A stretch of DNA of 64,000 nucleotides from an uncultured Pseudoruegeria sp. (GCA_947498155.1 CANMJD010000003.1:1-64000), one strand, 5' to 3'; counted from the first letter of the stretch, positions 16,806 through 24,876 are shown. Made by a program: numbers and translations. The notes: generated by a model not told the origin, from the sequence alone.

Positions 16806-17699
16806 CTAGTGGATTTCTGCGACCAGCTTGGCATCAGGATCGCCAAGGTCGTCTTTATCCAGATATTTGCCTTCGCTCTCGGGTCCTTCTTTCCATTCCA
16901 GATAGGAACGGTAGAAAAACGCGATGGCCTGCAGGAACACGAGCCCCGCAAAAGCAACCAGCAATATTTTGAACATGAAGTAAGCGTTAAAGCCGTTGGG
17001 CGAAAAGCCGATGGTCTCCACGTTCCATTTCACGATGCGCGATTTCTTCAGCATCAACTCAAGCTTGTCGCTGGCAGATACTTTCGGCGTGATCAGGTGA
17101 CGCCACATGAAATACCATCCGTACATCCAGGTCAGGATCGCAAAAGGCATCATAAAGAACAGCGACCCCAGCATGTCGATCATCCGTTTGGTCCGGAAGG
17201 AAACCGAGGAATACACCAGATCAACCCGCACATGTCCGCCTTGAACAAATGTATAGGTACAGCACAGGGCGACGATCATCGCATTGTAGAATTTCAACCC
17301 TTCGGCCCACCAGCTCAGATCAAAGGCAAACTGGATGCCGAACCCAAAAGCCATCTCTGACTGGGCAAAAATCCGTTGCACAAAGACGATGACGAACTGC
17401 TGCAGCACCATGATCAGACCGGCCCAAACCGCGATCCGTCCGATCCCGTTGGCCAAACCTTCGAGCACCCGCACGGTGCCCCACATGATATTGTTTTTCC
17501 AAAACCCGATGCCGGTCAGCACAAGGAAAGCCGTGATAACAACAAAGAAGAACTCTACCGAGCCGCCATAGTAGATAAAGCGGATGAGAGCTTCCGGATT
17601 GGACCAGTCAAGCCACAGGCCGGGATGCGTCACTGCATAGCCGAAATTGTAGAAAGCGGTCAAAATGTTCTGAAAGAACCAGAGAATGCCGTCCAGCAT
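16806..17699 (-). CDS. TRAP transporter small permease (DctQ family), enlarged
   Basis: This 297-residue protein is larger than usual DctQ subunits (about 160-220). Hydrophobic segments surround the family-typical region GGHVRVDLVYSSVSFRTKRMID near residues 155-180. A charged loop (SASDKLELMLKKS) comes before the last membrane segment, and the tail is acidic. The start ATG 17699 follows GGGGAGA; an in-frame ATG 42 bp upstream is less well placed. It lies 17 bp before the DctM gene and 109 bp after the binding-protein gene, with a GC-rich hairpin in the latter gap. Confidence 0.87.
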   Translation of the reverse strand: MLDGILWFFQNILTAFYNFGYAVTHPGLWLDWSNPEALIRFIYYGGSVEFFFVVITAFLVLTGIGFWKNNIMWGTVRVLEGLANGIGRIAVWAGLIMVLQQFVIVFVQRIFAQSEMAFGFGIQFAFDLSWWAEGLKFYNAMIVALCCTYTFVQGGHVRVDLVYSSVSFRTKRMIDMLGSLFFMMPFAILTWMYGWYFMWRHLITPKVSASDKLELMLKKSRIVKWNVETIGFSPNGFNAYFMFKILLVAFAGLVFLQAIAFFYRSYLEWKEGPESEGKYLDKDDLGDPDAKLVAEIH

Positions 17700-17760
17700 G
17701 TCTCCCCCCAATGTCCCAGAGTATTCGCCCCGACGTCCCATCGGTCGGAATACGGTTGTC

Positions 17761-17788
17761 GGCCCCCCGCCCGAAAACGGGGGGGCGC
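17761..17788 (-). other. GC-rich intercistronic hairpin between binding protein and DctQ
   Basis: CCCG pairs with CGGG around a 4-nt loop (17770-17781), and outer C/G runs extend the stem past a one-base bulge. Its position suggests stabilisation of the upstream binding-protein mRNA or partial termination, giving more binding protein than permease. Confidence 0.5.
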
Positions 17789-17808
17789 TATTTGCCTAAA
17801 TACGCGTT

Positions 17809-18891
17809 TTAGCCCAGAACGCGGTCGCGCTGTGCGACATATTCTGTGGAGGATTTTGCAATCCAGCCCGAAGAAGCTTTCATCGAAGCTGTGTAGGCTT
17901 CGTAGGTGGATTTAAAGATGTCATCCCCCATGAACTCTTCGTAGACCTGAGCGGAAGCCGCACCGAATGCATCCCAGACGGAGTCAGGGAATTCGAGCAC
18001 TTTAACACCGGAAGACGCCAGACGCTGCAGGGCAGCACCGTTGTTCATCTGATACTGGCTCAGGTTCCAGACGTTGGCATGGCCCGCACCGATTTCGATG
18101 GCTTTTTGCTGCTGAGGTGTCAGGTCGTTGAACACTTCAAGGTTTGTCGCAAGGGACAGACCGGCAGATGGCTCATGGAAGCCCGCAGTGTAGTAGAATT
18201 TGGTGATTTCCTGGAAACCGACTTTTTCATCGGACCAAGGACCAACCCATTCTGTCCCGTCAATCGCACCGGCTGCCAGCGCTTGATAGATCTCACCACC
18301 TGGCAAGTTCTGGATCGACGCACCCATGTTACCAAGGGCTTTACCACCCAGACCGGGCATCCGGAATTTCAGACCCTGGAAGTCTTCGGGGCCAGTGATT
18401 TCCTTACGGAACCAGCCACCCGCCTGAGAACCCGTGTTCCCGGCAAGGAAGGATTTCAGACCAAAGATTTCACCCAGCTCATGGTGCATTTCCATGCCGC
18501 CATCGTGGTAGTACCAGTTGTTCTGCTCAAGGGCTGTCATGCCGAAAGGCACACCCGTGTAGAACGCCCATGCAGGATGCTGGTTTACAAAATAGTAATC
18601 AGCGCCGTGATACATATCGGCTTGACCGGCGGTAACCGCGTCAAACACTTCAAACGCGCCAACCAGCTCGCCTGCGTGTTTTACTTCGATTTCCAGCGTG
18701 TCGCCCGAAATGGCGTTGATGTTTTCTGCAGATTTATCCGCCGCATCGGCCAGACCAGCAAAACCGCGGGGCCAAGTGGTGACCATCGTCAGTTTGCGTT
18801 TGCCTTGCGCATAGGCTGGTGCTGCCAGTGTGGTTGCTGCAGCAGCTGTGCCGCCAAGCGCGGATGTTCTCAGAAATGAGCGACGATCCAT
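17809..18891 (-). CDS. TRAP transporter substrate-binding protein (TakP-like), Tat-exported
   Basis: This 360-residue periplasmic binding protein has a twin-arginine signal at the very start (MDRRSFLRTS) and a cleavage site after AYA at residue 28. The DctP-family core includes LKFRMPGLGGKAL, with the substrate-carboxylate Arg, and the DGTEWVGPWSDEK region. It resembles TakP of Rhodobacter sphaeroides, which binds 2-oxo acids; that assignment is by family likeness only. The start at 18891 begins the Tat motif directly; the GTG/ATG further upstream lacks spacing. It is the first gene of a TRAP operon and is divergent from a histidine kinase/response regulator pair that probably controls it. 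Confidence 0.9.
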   Translation of the reverse strand: MDRRSFLRTSALGGTAAAATTLAAPAYAQGKRKLTMVTTWPRGFAGLADAADKSAENINAISGDTLEIEVKHAGELVGAFEVFDAVTAGQADMYHGADYYFVNQHPAWAFYTGVPFGMTALEQNNWYYHDGGMEMHHELGEIFGLKSFLAGNTGSQAGGWFRKEITGPEDFQGLKFRMPGLGGKALGNMGASIQNLPGGEIYQALAAGAIDGTEWVGPWSDEKVGFQEITKFYYTAGFHEPSAGLSLATNLEVFNDLTPQQQKAIEIGAGHANVWNLSQYQMNNGAALQRLASSGVKVLEFPDSVWDAFGAASAQVYEEFMGDDIFKSTYEAYTASMKASSGWIAKSSTEYVAQRDRVLG

Positions 18892-19027
18892 AGATGTACC
18901 TCCCAAAGATATATAGCCCCTCGTTAAAACGGGGCAGATCGTTTCCAGTGCAGGGAGCCTAGCGAGTGACGCTGCGTCGGAAAATACCTACTACTACGCA
19001 GAAGCAGGTTTTTTTATGCAAACCCTT

Positions 19028-19047
19028 AAAAAACATGCATGTTTTTT
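19028..19047. promoter_or_regulatory. 20-bp perfect palindrome in the divergent TRAP/kinase promoter region
   Basis: AAAAAACATG is followed directly by its reverse complement CATGTTTTTT. The site lies 136 bp before the binding-protein gene and 82 bp before the kinase gene. It is a candidate operator for the NarL-type regulator encoded next door, or less likely a small terminator-like hairpin. Confidence 0.45.
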
Positions 19048-19129
19048 GTGCACCCTCAAAGAATTGACGCCAAGGGCCGGTTTGACCATGCTTGGGCCGA
19101 TAGACAGAGATCACCAAAAAGAATCATCT

Positions 19130-20557
19130 ATGACGGGGACAAAATCACGGCTTCGTGACCGGTTTCGGCTCACCTACGGCCAGAAGCTCGCGCTTCTGGC
19201 GACACTGCCGCTGATCCTTGCGGCGGCGGCAATTGCGGTGGTTGTGGTCAAACAATCACGGGATCTGGCCGACCGCGAAATTGCCGCGCTCGAAGAGCAA
19301 ATGATCATCGCCAAAAAGGCCGAGCTGGAAAACTACATCTCGATTGCGCGCACCGCTTTTGTCAACGTCTATGGCCGCGCCCTGCCCGACGACGAACGCG
19401 CCAAACTGGAAGTCACCCAAATTCTGTCTTCGTTGATTTACGGACAAGACGGCTATTTCTTTGTTTTCGACTATCAAGGCAATAATCTCGTGGCTCCGCG
19501 ACAAACCTATCTGATCGGCAAAAACTGGAGCGGTTTGAAAGACTTGAACGACGTTCCTATCACCGATCAGTTGATCCGTATCGCCCGATCGGGATCGGGC
19601 TATCACACCTTTGACTGGACCAAACCCTCGACCGGAGAGACCGCGCGCATGGTCACTTATGTGGTGGGATTACAGGATTGGAAATGGGCCGTCGGCACCG
19701 GTATTTTCATCGATGATGTGCTGGAAACCACCGCCCTTGCCCGCGCCGATGTCGAAGCCCGCATTCAGCGCACCTTTGTCTATATCGTGGTCATTACCCT
19801 GTCGGCTCTGATGATGGTTTTTGTCTCTGGTCTGATGATCAACATCCGCGAACGCCGCCTTGCCGATGCCAAGCTCAAGGAATTGACCCAGCGGATTTTT
19901 GACACCCAAGAAGAAGAGCGGGGGCGCGTGGCCCGCGAATTGCACGATTCGATCAGCCAGATTCTTGTCGGAGTCAAATACGCGCTGGAACTGGCGCGCC
20001 GCCGCCTGACCCAAGGGGATGACCGCGCCTCTGAAAACCTCGACAAAGGCATCGATCATCTGAACGGTGCCATTCAGGAAGTCCGGCGCATCAGCCGCGA
20101 TTTGCGCCCGGGGGTGCTGGATGATCTGGGTCTGGGGCCAGCCCTGCAATCGCTGATCGAAGAATTCAGCAACCGCACAGAGATCTCTACCGATCTGGAA
20201 ACCGTGGTGTTCCGCAACCGTCTGGATCAGGATGCCAAGATTGCCCTTTACCGCATTGCCCAAGAAGCCCTGACCAACATCGAACGCCACGCCGAAGCCA
20301 GCCATGTCTCATTTAAGCTTACCGGCCACACCAATGGCGCCACCATGCGGATCACTGATAATGGCAAAGGATTTGATACGCCGCGCGGGCGGGCGGATGC
20401 GGTCGATGGTCTTGGCCTGCGAAATATGCAAGAAAGAATCGAACAACTGGACGGCAAAATTCGTATCCTGTCGTCGCGCAGCGGCACCGTCATCGAGGCC
20501 CAAGTCCCCCTGACACATCTGCTGCCCCCCGAAAGTCAAAGTAAGGAACCCGCATGA
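19130..20557 (+). CDS. Cache-domain sensor histidine kinase (NarL-type partner)
   Basis: This 475-residue membrane kinase has a first transmembrane segment at about residues 20-40. A periplasmic single-Cache domain follows (GQDGYFFVFDYQGNNL, WSGLKDLNDVP, DWKWAVGTGIFIDDV), then a second transmembrane segment near 217-237. The HisKA_3 domain has the phospho-acceptor H272 in RVARELHDSISQIL, and the HATPase has ALTNIERHAEAS, DNGKGF and GLGLRNMQERI. Cache domains commonly sense small carboxylates. The start 19130 is uncertain because its ribosome-binding site is weak. The stop overlaps the regulator start by 4 bp. Control of the divergent TRAP operon is inferred from position. Confidence 0.88.
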   Translation: MTGTKSRLRDRFRLTYGQKLALLATLPLILAAAAIAVVVVKQSRDLADREIAALEEQMIIAKKAELENYISIARTAFVNVYGRALPDDERAKLEVTQILSSLIYGQDGYFFVFDYQGNNLVAPRQTYLIGKNWSGLKDLNDVPITDQLIRIARSGSGYHTFDWTKPSTGETARMVTYVVGLQDWKWAVGTGIFIDDVLETTALARADVEARIQRTFVYIVVITLSALMMVFVSGLMINIRERRLADAKLKELTQRIFDTQEEERGRVARELHDSISQILVGVKYALELARRRLTQGDDRASENLDKGIDHLNGAIQEVRRISRDLRPGVLDDLGLGPALQSLIEEFSNRTEISTDLETVVFRNRLDQDAKIALYRIAQEALTNIERHAEASHVSFKLTGHTNGATMRITDNGKGFDTPRGRADAVDGLGLRNMQERIEQLDGKIRILSSRSGTVIEAQVPLTHLLPPESQSKEPA

Positions 20558-21195
20558 GCAAAGTTCGCGTTGTCATCGTCGATGATCACCCGATGGTCAC
20601 CGAAGGTATTCAGGCCATTCTGGAAACATTCGACGATATCGAAGTCGTCGGCACGCTTCAAAACGGGCAAGAAGCCATTGATCAGGTGCAGCTACTCAAT
20701 CCGGACGTGATGTTGCTGGATTTGAACATGCCGGGGGTGAACGGGCTATCGGCGACCGAAATTATTCTGGAACGCCGCCCCGAAACCCGCATCCTGATCC
20801 TGTCGATGCATGACAGTGCTGAATATATCTCCACCGCCCTGTCTCATGGCGCCCTGGGCTATATCCTGAAAGATGTGCCAACCGATGAAATCAAAACCGC
20901 TATTGATGCAGTCATGGTTGGTCAGCAGTATCTTTGCACAGGGGCCAATGCCGCCCTCACCCCAAAAACCGCCGACGGACGCGAGCCGCTGACCAGCCGC
21001 GAGCAAACCATCCTGCTGGAGCTGGCACAGGGAAAATCCAACAAAGAGGTGGCGCAGGTGCTCGATATTTCGGTGCGCACCGTGGAAACCCACCGCAAAA
21101 ACATCAAACGCAAGCTCGGGATCAGCTCCACCGCCGGCCTGACCCGCTATGCGCTGGAACATGGCATGCTGCAAGGCACCGGCGTCAGTCTCTAA
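20554..21195 (+). CDS. NarL/FixJ-family response regulator
   Basis: This 213-residue protein has a receiver domain with acidic pocket D10-D11, phospho-acceptor D56 in LLDLNMPG and a conserved lysine in YILKD. A LuxR-type helix-turn-helix follows (LTSREQTILLELAQGKSNKEVA and RTVETHRKNIKRKL). Its start overlaps the kinase stop (ATGA), so the two form a co-translated two-component system. The most likely target is the divergent TakP-like TRAP operon and its own promoter. Confidence 0.92.
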   Translation: MSKVRVVIVDDHPMVTEGIQAILETFDDIEVVGTLQNGQEAIDQVQLLNPDVMLLDLNMPGVNGLSATEIILERRPETRILILSMHDSAEYISTALSHGALGYILKDVPTDEIKTAIDAVMVGQQYLCTGANAALTPKTADGREPLTSREQTILLELAQGKSNKEVAQVLDISVRTVETHRKNIKRKLGISSTAGLTRYALEHGMLQGTGVSL

Positions 21196-21568
21196 GCCCG
21201 CTCTTTTTATCGCTCAGCCGCCACTGCGCCGGATCAATGGCGACAAACGCCTCGATTGCGGCACTGGCAATCACATGCACCCCGCCATCCGGCTGCGCCA
21301 CATTCATCCCGCCAAAAACCGGCGTCACCGTTGCCACCCCCCGCGGTAGCTCAGCGGTGACACGGGCCACATCCACTTTTTCCGGCGCCTGAACCCCGAT
21401 ACGAACCTGCACCCGCATATCACGATGATCCAATCCAAGGGTTGAAAACAGCGTTAACGATGAATGATGGAGCGCATCCTGAACCGCGCGACAAGCGGCT
21501 TTGGTGTAATCTTCGCCATACAGATCATTGGCCATGCCCATTTCCAAAATGATCCGCTGCTCAGCCAT
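21185..21568 (-). CDS. Lin0512-family protein (second of two)
   Basis: This 127-residue protein carries the Lin0512-family pattern at its start: ILEMGMANDLYGEDYTKAACRAVQDALHHSS. A predicted ferredoxin-like alpha/beta core follows. The function of the family is unknown. It is a tandem paralogue of the gene at 21561-21950, whose 3' end overlaps its start by 8 bp, so they are cotranscribed. Its last bases overlap the 3' end of the response regulator (convergent). An in-frame extension upstream of 21568 only reads through the paralogue. Confidence 0.75.
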   Translation of the reverse strand: MAEQRIILEMGMANDLYGEDYTKAACRAVQDALHHSSLTLFSTLGLDHRDMRVQVRIGVQAPEKVDVARVTAELPRGVATVTPVFGGMNVAQPDGGVHVIASAAIEAFVAIDPAQWRLSDKKSGLRD

Positions 21569-21950
21569 CAACCCGCTCCATATCAAAAGACACCCGCACC
21601 GCCACATTGGCCATGGCCGCCCCTGTGTTGCCCCCGGTGCTGTCTCCCGTAGGACCTCCTGTGGCAGCATCTGGCTTTGCAATATCCAGCCCACCCTTCT
21701 GCAGATGGATTGCCACCTGACCATAGGGGAAAATCTGTTCAAGCTCGGACACCTGCACCTGATCGGGCCGCATCACCGCTACATCAACATCGATGATCAT
21801 ATCTGCCCTCTCAAACCCGAAAAGCGCCGCCGCATTGATCGAATTATGCCACAACGCATCGCGGATGGCCCGCGCCGCCGCAGAGGTGTAATCCCCGCGC
21901 CGCAGGGAACTGCCCATGCCGAACTCCACCAGAACCTGAGTCTTTGCCAT
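21561..21950 (-). CDS. Lin0512-family protein (first of two)
   Basis: This 129-residue protein is parallel in layout to the next gene: VLVEFGMGSSLRRGDYTSAAARAIRDALWHNS, a middle beta-rich part, and a Gly/Thr-rich insertion (ATGGPTGDSTGG) before the last strand VAVRVSFDMERV. The Gly/Thr insertion is absent from its paralogue. The ATG at 21950 is preceded by AGGA at good spacing; an ATG 6 bp upstream is too close to it. The two proteins may form a hetero-oligomer, which is an inference from tandem overlap. A dispersed repeat lies directly upstream. Confidence 0.72.
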   Translation of the reverse strand: MAKTQVLVEFGMGSSLRRGDYTSAAARAIRDALWHNSINAAALFGFERADMIIDVDVAVMRPDQVQVSELEQIFPYGQVAIHLQKGGLDIAKPDAATGGPTGDSTGGNTGAAMANVAVRVSFDMERVDG

Positions 21951-22209
21951 ACCCATCCTACTTTCTTTCAGTTTGACAAAAATATCCCCGCCGGAGGCAA
22001 GAAAGTAAACAGCGCAGCCTCGTCCCAGCACACCCCATACGAATCGCGCCGCAACATTTGCCCAAAACACCTGCCCGAATTGATCAAAATTTCCAGATTC
22101 ACCCAAACACCGCAATAAATGGAAATAAAAACACCTCGAAACCTCACTTTATTCCGGTTTTTACCATTGACGCTCCCGCCTACCGCTTCTAATGTCGCCG
22201 CCATCGAAT
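21951..22209. other. Intergenic region between the Lin0512 genes and the ilv leader
   Basis: The whole gap from 21951 to the ilvB start (414 bases) holds one dispersed repeat copy (21966-21998), the ilv leader ribosome-binding site and peptide (22210-22271), and the attenuator to 22324. The AT-rich part around 22085-22160 probably contains the ilv promoter, but I cannot point to a convincing -35/-10 pair. Confidence 0.5.
21966..21998. repeat. Dispersed intergenic motif, copy 2
   Basis: It has the same core as copy 1 (AAATATCCCCGCCGGAGGC). This copy is enclosed by 8-bp inverted repeats, ACTTTCTT at 21960-21967 and AAGAAAGT at 21999-22006. Confidence 0.8.
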
Positions 22210-22223
22210 AAGGAGCCTTCGAA

Positions 22224-22271
22224 ATGGACGACCTCGTCGTACTAATTAGGAAACAGCGCATGGGCCGTTAA
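22224..22271 (+). CDS. ilv operon leader peptide
   Basis: This 15-residue reading frame encodes MDDLVVLIRKQRMGR. Five consecutive codons are for Leu, Val, Val, Leu and Ile, the three end-products of the branched-chain pathway. AAGGAG lies about 8 bases upstream. The stop falls inside a region that can pair with downstream sequence, and a terminator follows at 22297. This is the classical arrangement for ribosome-mediated attenuation of acetolactate synthase genes. Confidence 0.85.
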   Translation: MDDLVVLIRKQRMGR

Positions 22272-22324
22272 CGCGGACACCCAAAGGATCCCATGCGCCC
22301 TCGAAGAAATTCGGGGGCTTTTTT
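22256..22324 (+). promoter_or_regulatory. Attenuator of ilvBH (antiterminator and terminator)
   Basis: GCGCATGGG (22256-22264) is perfectly complementary to CCCATGCGC (22290-22298), forming a candidate antiterminator. A terminator stem, GCCCTCGAA (22297-22305) with TTCGGGGGC (22310-22318), has a GAAA loop and TTTTTT. The two helices share only two bases, so the switching must be confirmed by folding. A ribosome stalled on the Leu/Val/Ile codons would leave the antiterminator free to form. Confidence 0.75.
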
Positions 22325-22364
22325 ATGTGTAACGCAAGATTGAGTAATAGCACGGAGCACTCAA

Positions 22365-24119
22365 ATGACACGTCAAATGACCGGAGCGAAAATGGTAGTT
22401 CAAGCCCTGAAGGATCAGGGTGTGGACACAGTGTTCGGATATCCCGGTGGCGCTGTGCTACCGATCTATGACGAGATTTTTCAGCAAAACGACATCCGCC
22501 ACATCTTGGTGCGTCACGAACAGGGCGCGGTTCACGCCGCCGAAGGCTATGCCCGTTCGACCGGTAAACCAGGTGTTGTACTGGTAACATCAGGCCCCGG
22601 CGCGACCAATGCCGTCACCGGCCTGACCGACGCTTTGTTGGATTCGATCCCTTTGGTTGTTCTGACCGGACAGGTTCCGACCTTCATGATCGGCACCGAC
22701 GGCTTTCAGGAAGCCGACACCGTTGGCATCACCCGCCCCTGCACCAAACATAACTGGTTGGTGCGCGAAACCGACAAGCTGGCTGAAACCTTGCATCAGG
22801 CCTTTCATGTGGCCACCTCGGGCCGTCCGGGTCCGACCCTAATCGACATCCCCAAGGATGTTCAATTCGCCAATGGCACCTATACGCCCCCGGCCAAGAT
22901 CAACACCAGCCACTACCAGCCCAAGGTCAAAGGTGACATCGACGCAATCAAACAGCTTGCTTCCTTGATCGAAGCGGCAGAGCGCCCCGTGTTCTATACC
23001 GGCGGGGGCGTGATCAACTCTGGCACCGCGGCCAGCCAATTGCTGCGCGAATTGGTGGATGCCACCGGCATCCCGATCACCTCGACCCTGATGGGTCTGG
23101 GCGCCTATCCGGCTTCTGGTGACAACTGGATCGGTATGTTGGGCATGCATGGTCTGTACGAAGCGAATATGGCGATGCATGACTGTGATCTGATGATCAA
23201 CATCGGCGCACGGTTTGATGACCGGATTACCGGCCTGCTGTCAAAATTCAGCCCCGGCTCGACCAAAGTTCATATCGATATCGATCCCTCTTCGATCAAT
23301 AAGGTGATCCACGTTGATCTGCCGATTATCGGTGATGTTGGTCATGTACTTGAGGATCTGCTGCGTGTCTGGAAAGCAGGCGGACGCAAAACCAATAAGG
23401 GGGCGTTGAAGCAGTGGTGGACACAGATTGACGGCTGGAAAAAGATCAACTGCCTGAAATACACCGGCTCTGAAACCACCATCAAGCCGCAATACGCGCT
23501 GGAACGGCTCGAAGCCCTGACCAAGGACCACGACCGTTACATCACCACCGAGGTTGGGCAGCACCAGATGTGGGCCGCTCAGTTTCTGGGCTTTGAAGAT
23601 CCCAACCGCTGGATGACTTCCGGCGGGCTGGGCACCATGGGCTATGGCATGCCAGCATCGGTTGGTGTGCAAATCGCCCACCCCGAAGCCTTGGTGATCA
23701 ATGTTGCAGGCGAAGCCAGCTGGTTGATGAACATGCAGGAAATGGGCACGGCGGCGCAATACCGCTTGCCGGTCAAACAGTTCATCCTGAACAACGAACG
23801 GTTGGGCATGGTGCGCCAGTGGCAGGAATTGCTGCATGGCGAGCGCTATTCCCACAGCTGGTCTGAATCCCTGCCCGACTTTGTGAAACTGGCCGAAGCC
23901 TTTGGTGCGAAGGGCATTCTCTGCTCTGATCCAAAGGATCTGGACGACGCGATCATGGAAATGATCAACTACGACGGGCCAGTGATTTTCGACTGTTTGG
24001 TTGAAAAGCATGAAAACTGCTTCCCGATGATCCCATCGGGGGCACCGCATAATCAAATGCTGATGGGCGATGCAGAAACACAAGACGCGATCGGGTCCTC
24101 CGGCGCGGTTCTAGTATAA
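22365..24119 (+). CDS. ilvB: Acetolactate synthase large subunit
   Basis: This 584-residue ThDP enzyme makes acetolactate and acetohydroxybutyrate, the first common step to valine, leucine and isoleucine. The N-terminal ThDP glutamate is in RHEQGAVHAAEGYAR, the FAD-containing middle domain has MLGMHG and GARFDDR, and the C-terminal domain ends in LNNERLGMVRQWQ. The metal-binding GDG position reads G-E-A (E450), a conservative Asp-to-Glu change. The start ATG follows GGAG by 8 bases. It is controlled by the upstream leader attenuator and followed 13 bp later by the small subunit. Confidence 0.94.
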   Translation: MTRQMTGAKMVVQALKDQGVDTVFGYPGGAVLPIYDEIFQQNDIRHILVRHEQGAVHAAEGYARSTGKPGVVLVTSGPGATNAVTGLTDALLDSIPLVVLTGQVPTFMIGTDGFQEADTVGITRPCTKHNWLVRETDKLAETLHQAFHVATSGRPGPTLIDIPKDVQFANGTYTPPAKINTSHYQPKVKGDIDAIKQLASLIEAAERPVFYTGGGVINSGTAASQLLRELVDATGIPITSTLMGLGAYPASGDNWIGMLGMHGLYEANMAMHDCDLMINIGARFDDRITGLLSKFSPGSTKVHIDIDPSSINKVIHVDLPIIGDVGHVLEDLLRVWKAGGRKTNKGALKQWWTQIDGWKKINCLKYTGSETTIKPQYALERLEALTKDHDRYITTEVGQHQMWAAQFLGFEDPNRWMTSGGLGTMGYGMPASVGVQIAHPEALVINVAGEASWLMNMQEMGTAAQYRLPVKQFILNNERLGMVRQWQELLHGERYSHSWSESLPDFVKLAEAFGAKGILCSDPKDLDDAIMEMINYDGPVIFDCLVEKHENCFPMIPSGAPHNQMLMGDAETQDAIGSSGAVLV

Positions 24120-24132
24120 GGAGGGCTGACAA

Positions 24133-24696
24133 ATGAACGCACTAAAAATCAAAAAAGGCGCTACCAGCCATTCTGCGTATAACTTGCGCGATCCAAATGC
24201 CGAAATCATCGAAAAACACACGCTTGCCTGCATCGTCGACAACGAAGCCGGTGTGCTGGCGCGGGTGATCGGGCTATTTTCCGGTCGCGGCTATAACATC
24301 GAAAGCCTGACAGTGGCCGAGATCGATCACGAAGGTCATCGGTCGCGCATTACCGTGGTCACCACTGGCACCCCTGCCGTGATCGATCAGATCAAGGCGC
24401 AACTGGGCCGGATCGTTCCGGTCCATCAGGTCAATGACCTCACTGTCGAAGGACCAAGTGTTGAACGCGAACTTGCGCTGTTGAAAGTGTCCGGCACCGG
24501 CGACAAACGTGTCGAAGCCATGCGTCTGGCCGATATTTTCCGCGCCAATGTGGTGGATACGACGCTGGAAAGCTTTGTCTTTGAAATCACCGGCCCTGGC
24601 GATAAAATCGATGCTTTTGCCGATTTGATGCGCCCCTTGGGCCTAATCGAAGTGGCACGCACCGGCGTTGCCGCCCTGTCGCGCGGCGCAAAATAA
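24133..24696 (+). CDS. ilvH: Acetolactate synthase small (regulatory) subunit
   Basis: This 187-residue protein has an N-terminal ACT domain (TLACIVDNEAGVLARVIGLFSGRGYNIESL) that binds valine for feedback inhibition. The second half (ELALLKVSG, VVDTTLESFVFEITG) contacts the catalytic subunit. The length is slightly above E. coli IlvH because of an N-terminal extension of about 28 residues before the ACT domain, common in alphaproteobacteria. AAGGAGGG precedes the ATG. It forms an operon with ilvB. Confidence 0.94.
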   Translation: MNALKIKKGATSHSAYNLRDPNAEIIEKHTLACIVDNEAGVLARVIGLFSGRGYNIESLTVAEIDHEGHRSRITVVTTGTPAVIDQIKAQLGRIVPVHQVNDLTVEGPSVERELALLKVSGTGDKRVEAMRLADIFRANVVDTTLESFVFEITGPGDKIDAFADLMRPLGLIEVARTGVAALSRGAK

Positions 24697-24707
24697 AAGA
24701 GAAATAA

Positions 24708-24739
24708 GCCTCCGGCGGGGATATTTCTGTCAAAATGAA
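24708..24739. repeat. Dispersed intergenic motif, copy 3 (inverted)
   Basis: The core GCCTCCGGCGGGGATATTT is followed by CTGTCAAAATGAA. It begins 11 bp after the ilvH stop. Confidence 0.8.
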
Positions 24740-24741
24740 GG

Positions 24742-24775
24742 GCGCCCTGCACGCGGTTCAGCATGCAGGGCGCTT
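24742..24775 (+). terminator. Terminator of ilvBH
   Basis: A perfect 10-bp stem (GCGCCCTGCA with TGCAGGGCGC) has a 12-nt loop and is followed by TTTCACTTT. It sits directly after repeat copy 3. Confidence 0.7.
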
Positions 24776-24836
24776 TCACTTTGAACGGTCATCGGCGTCC
24801 CCGCCTGTACCGTCTTTTCATCTCATCCTGAAATGC

Positions 24837-24869
24837 TTTCATTTTGATTAAAATATCCCCGCCGGAGGC
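24837..24869. repeat. Dispersed intergenic motif, copy 4
   Basis: TTTCATTTTGATTAAAATATCCCCGCC... lies 7 bp from the tgt stop codon. Together with copy 3 it gives an inverted pair about 100 bp apart around the ilvBH terminator. Confidence 0.8.
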
Positions 24870-24876
24870 CTAAAAG

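Noticed and set aside
14623-16809. Several plus-strand open frames opposite the large TRAP permease
   Set aside because: Their His/Arg/Asp/Gln-rich translations are typical of antisense to hydrophobic membrane-protein codons, and there are no start signals or motifs.
22257-22298. Riboswitch (T-box or other) upstream of ilvB
   Set aside because: The Leu/Val/Ile leader frame with its terminator explains the region better, and no T-box sequence is visible.
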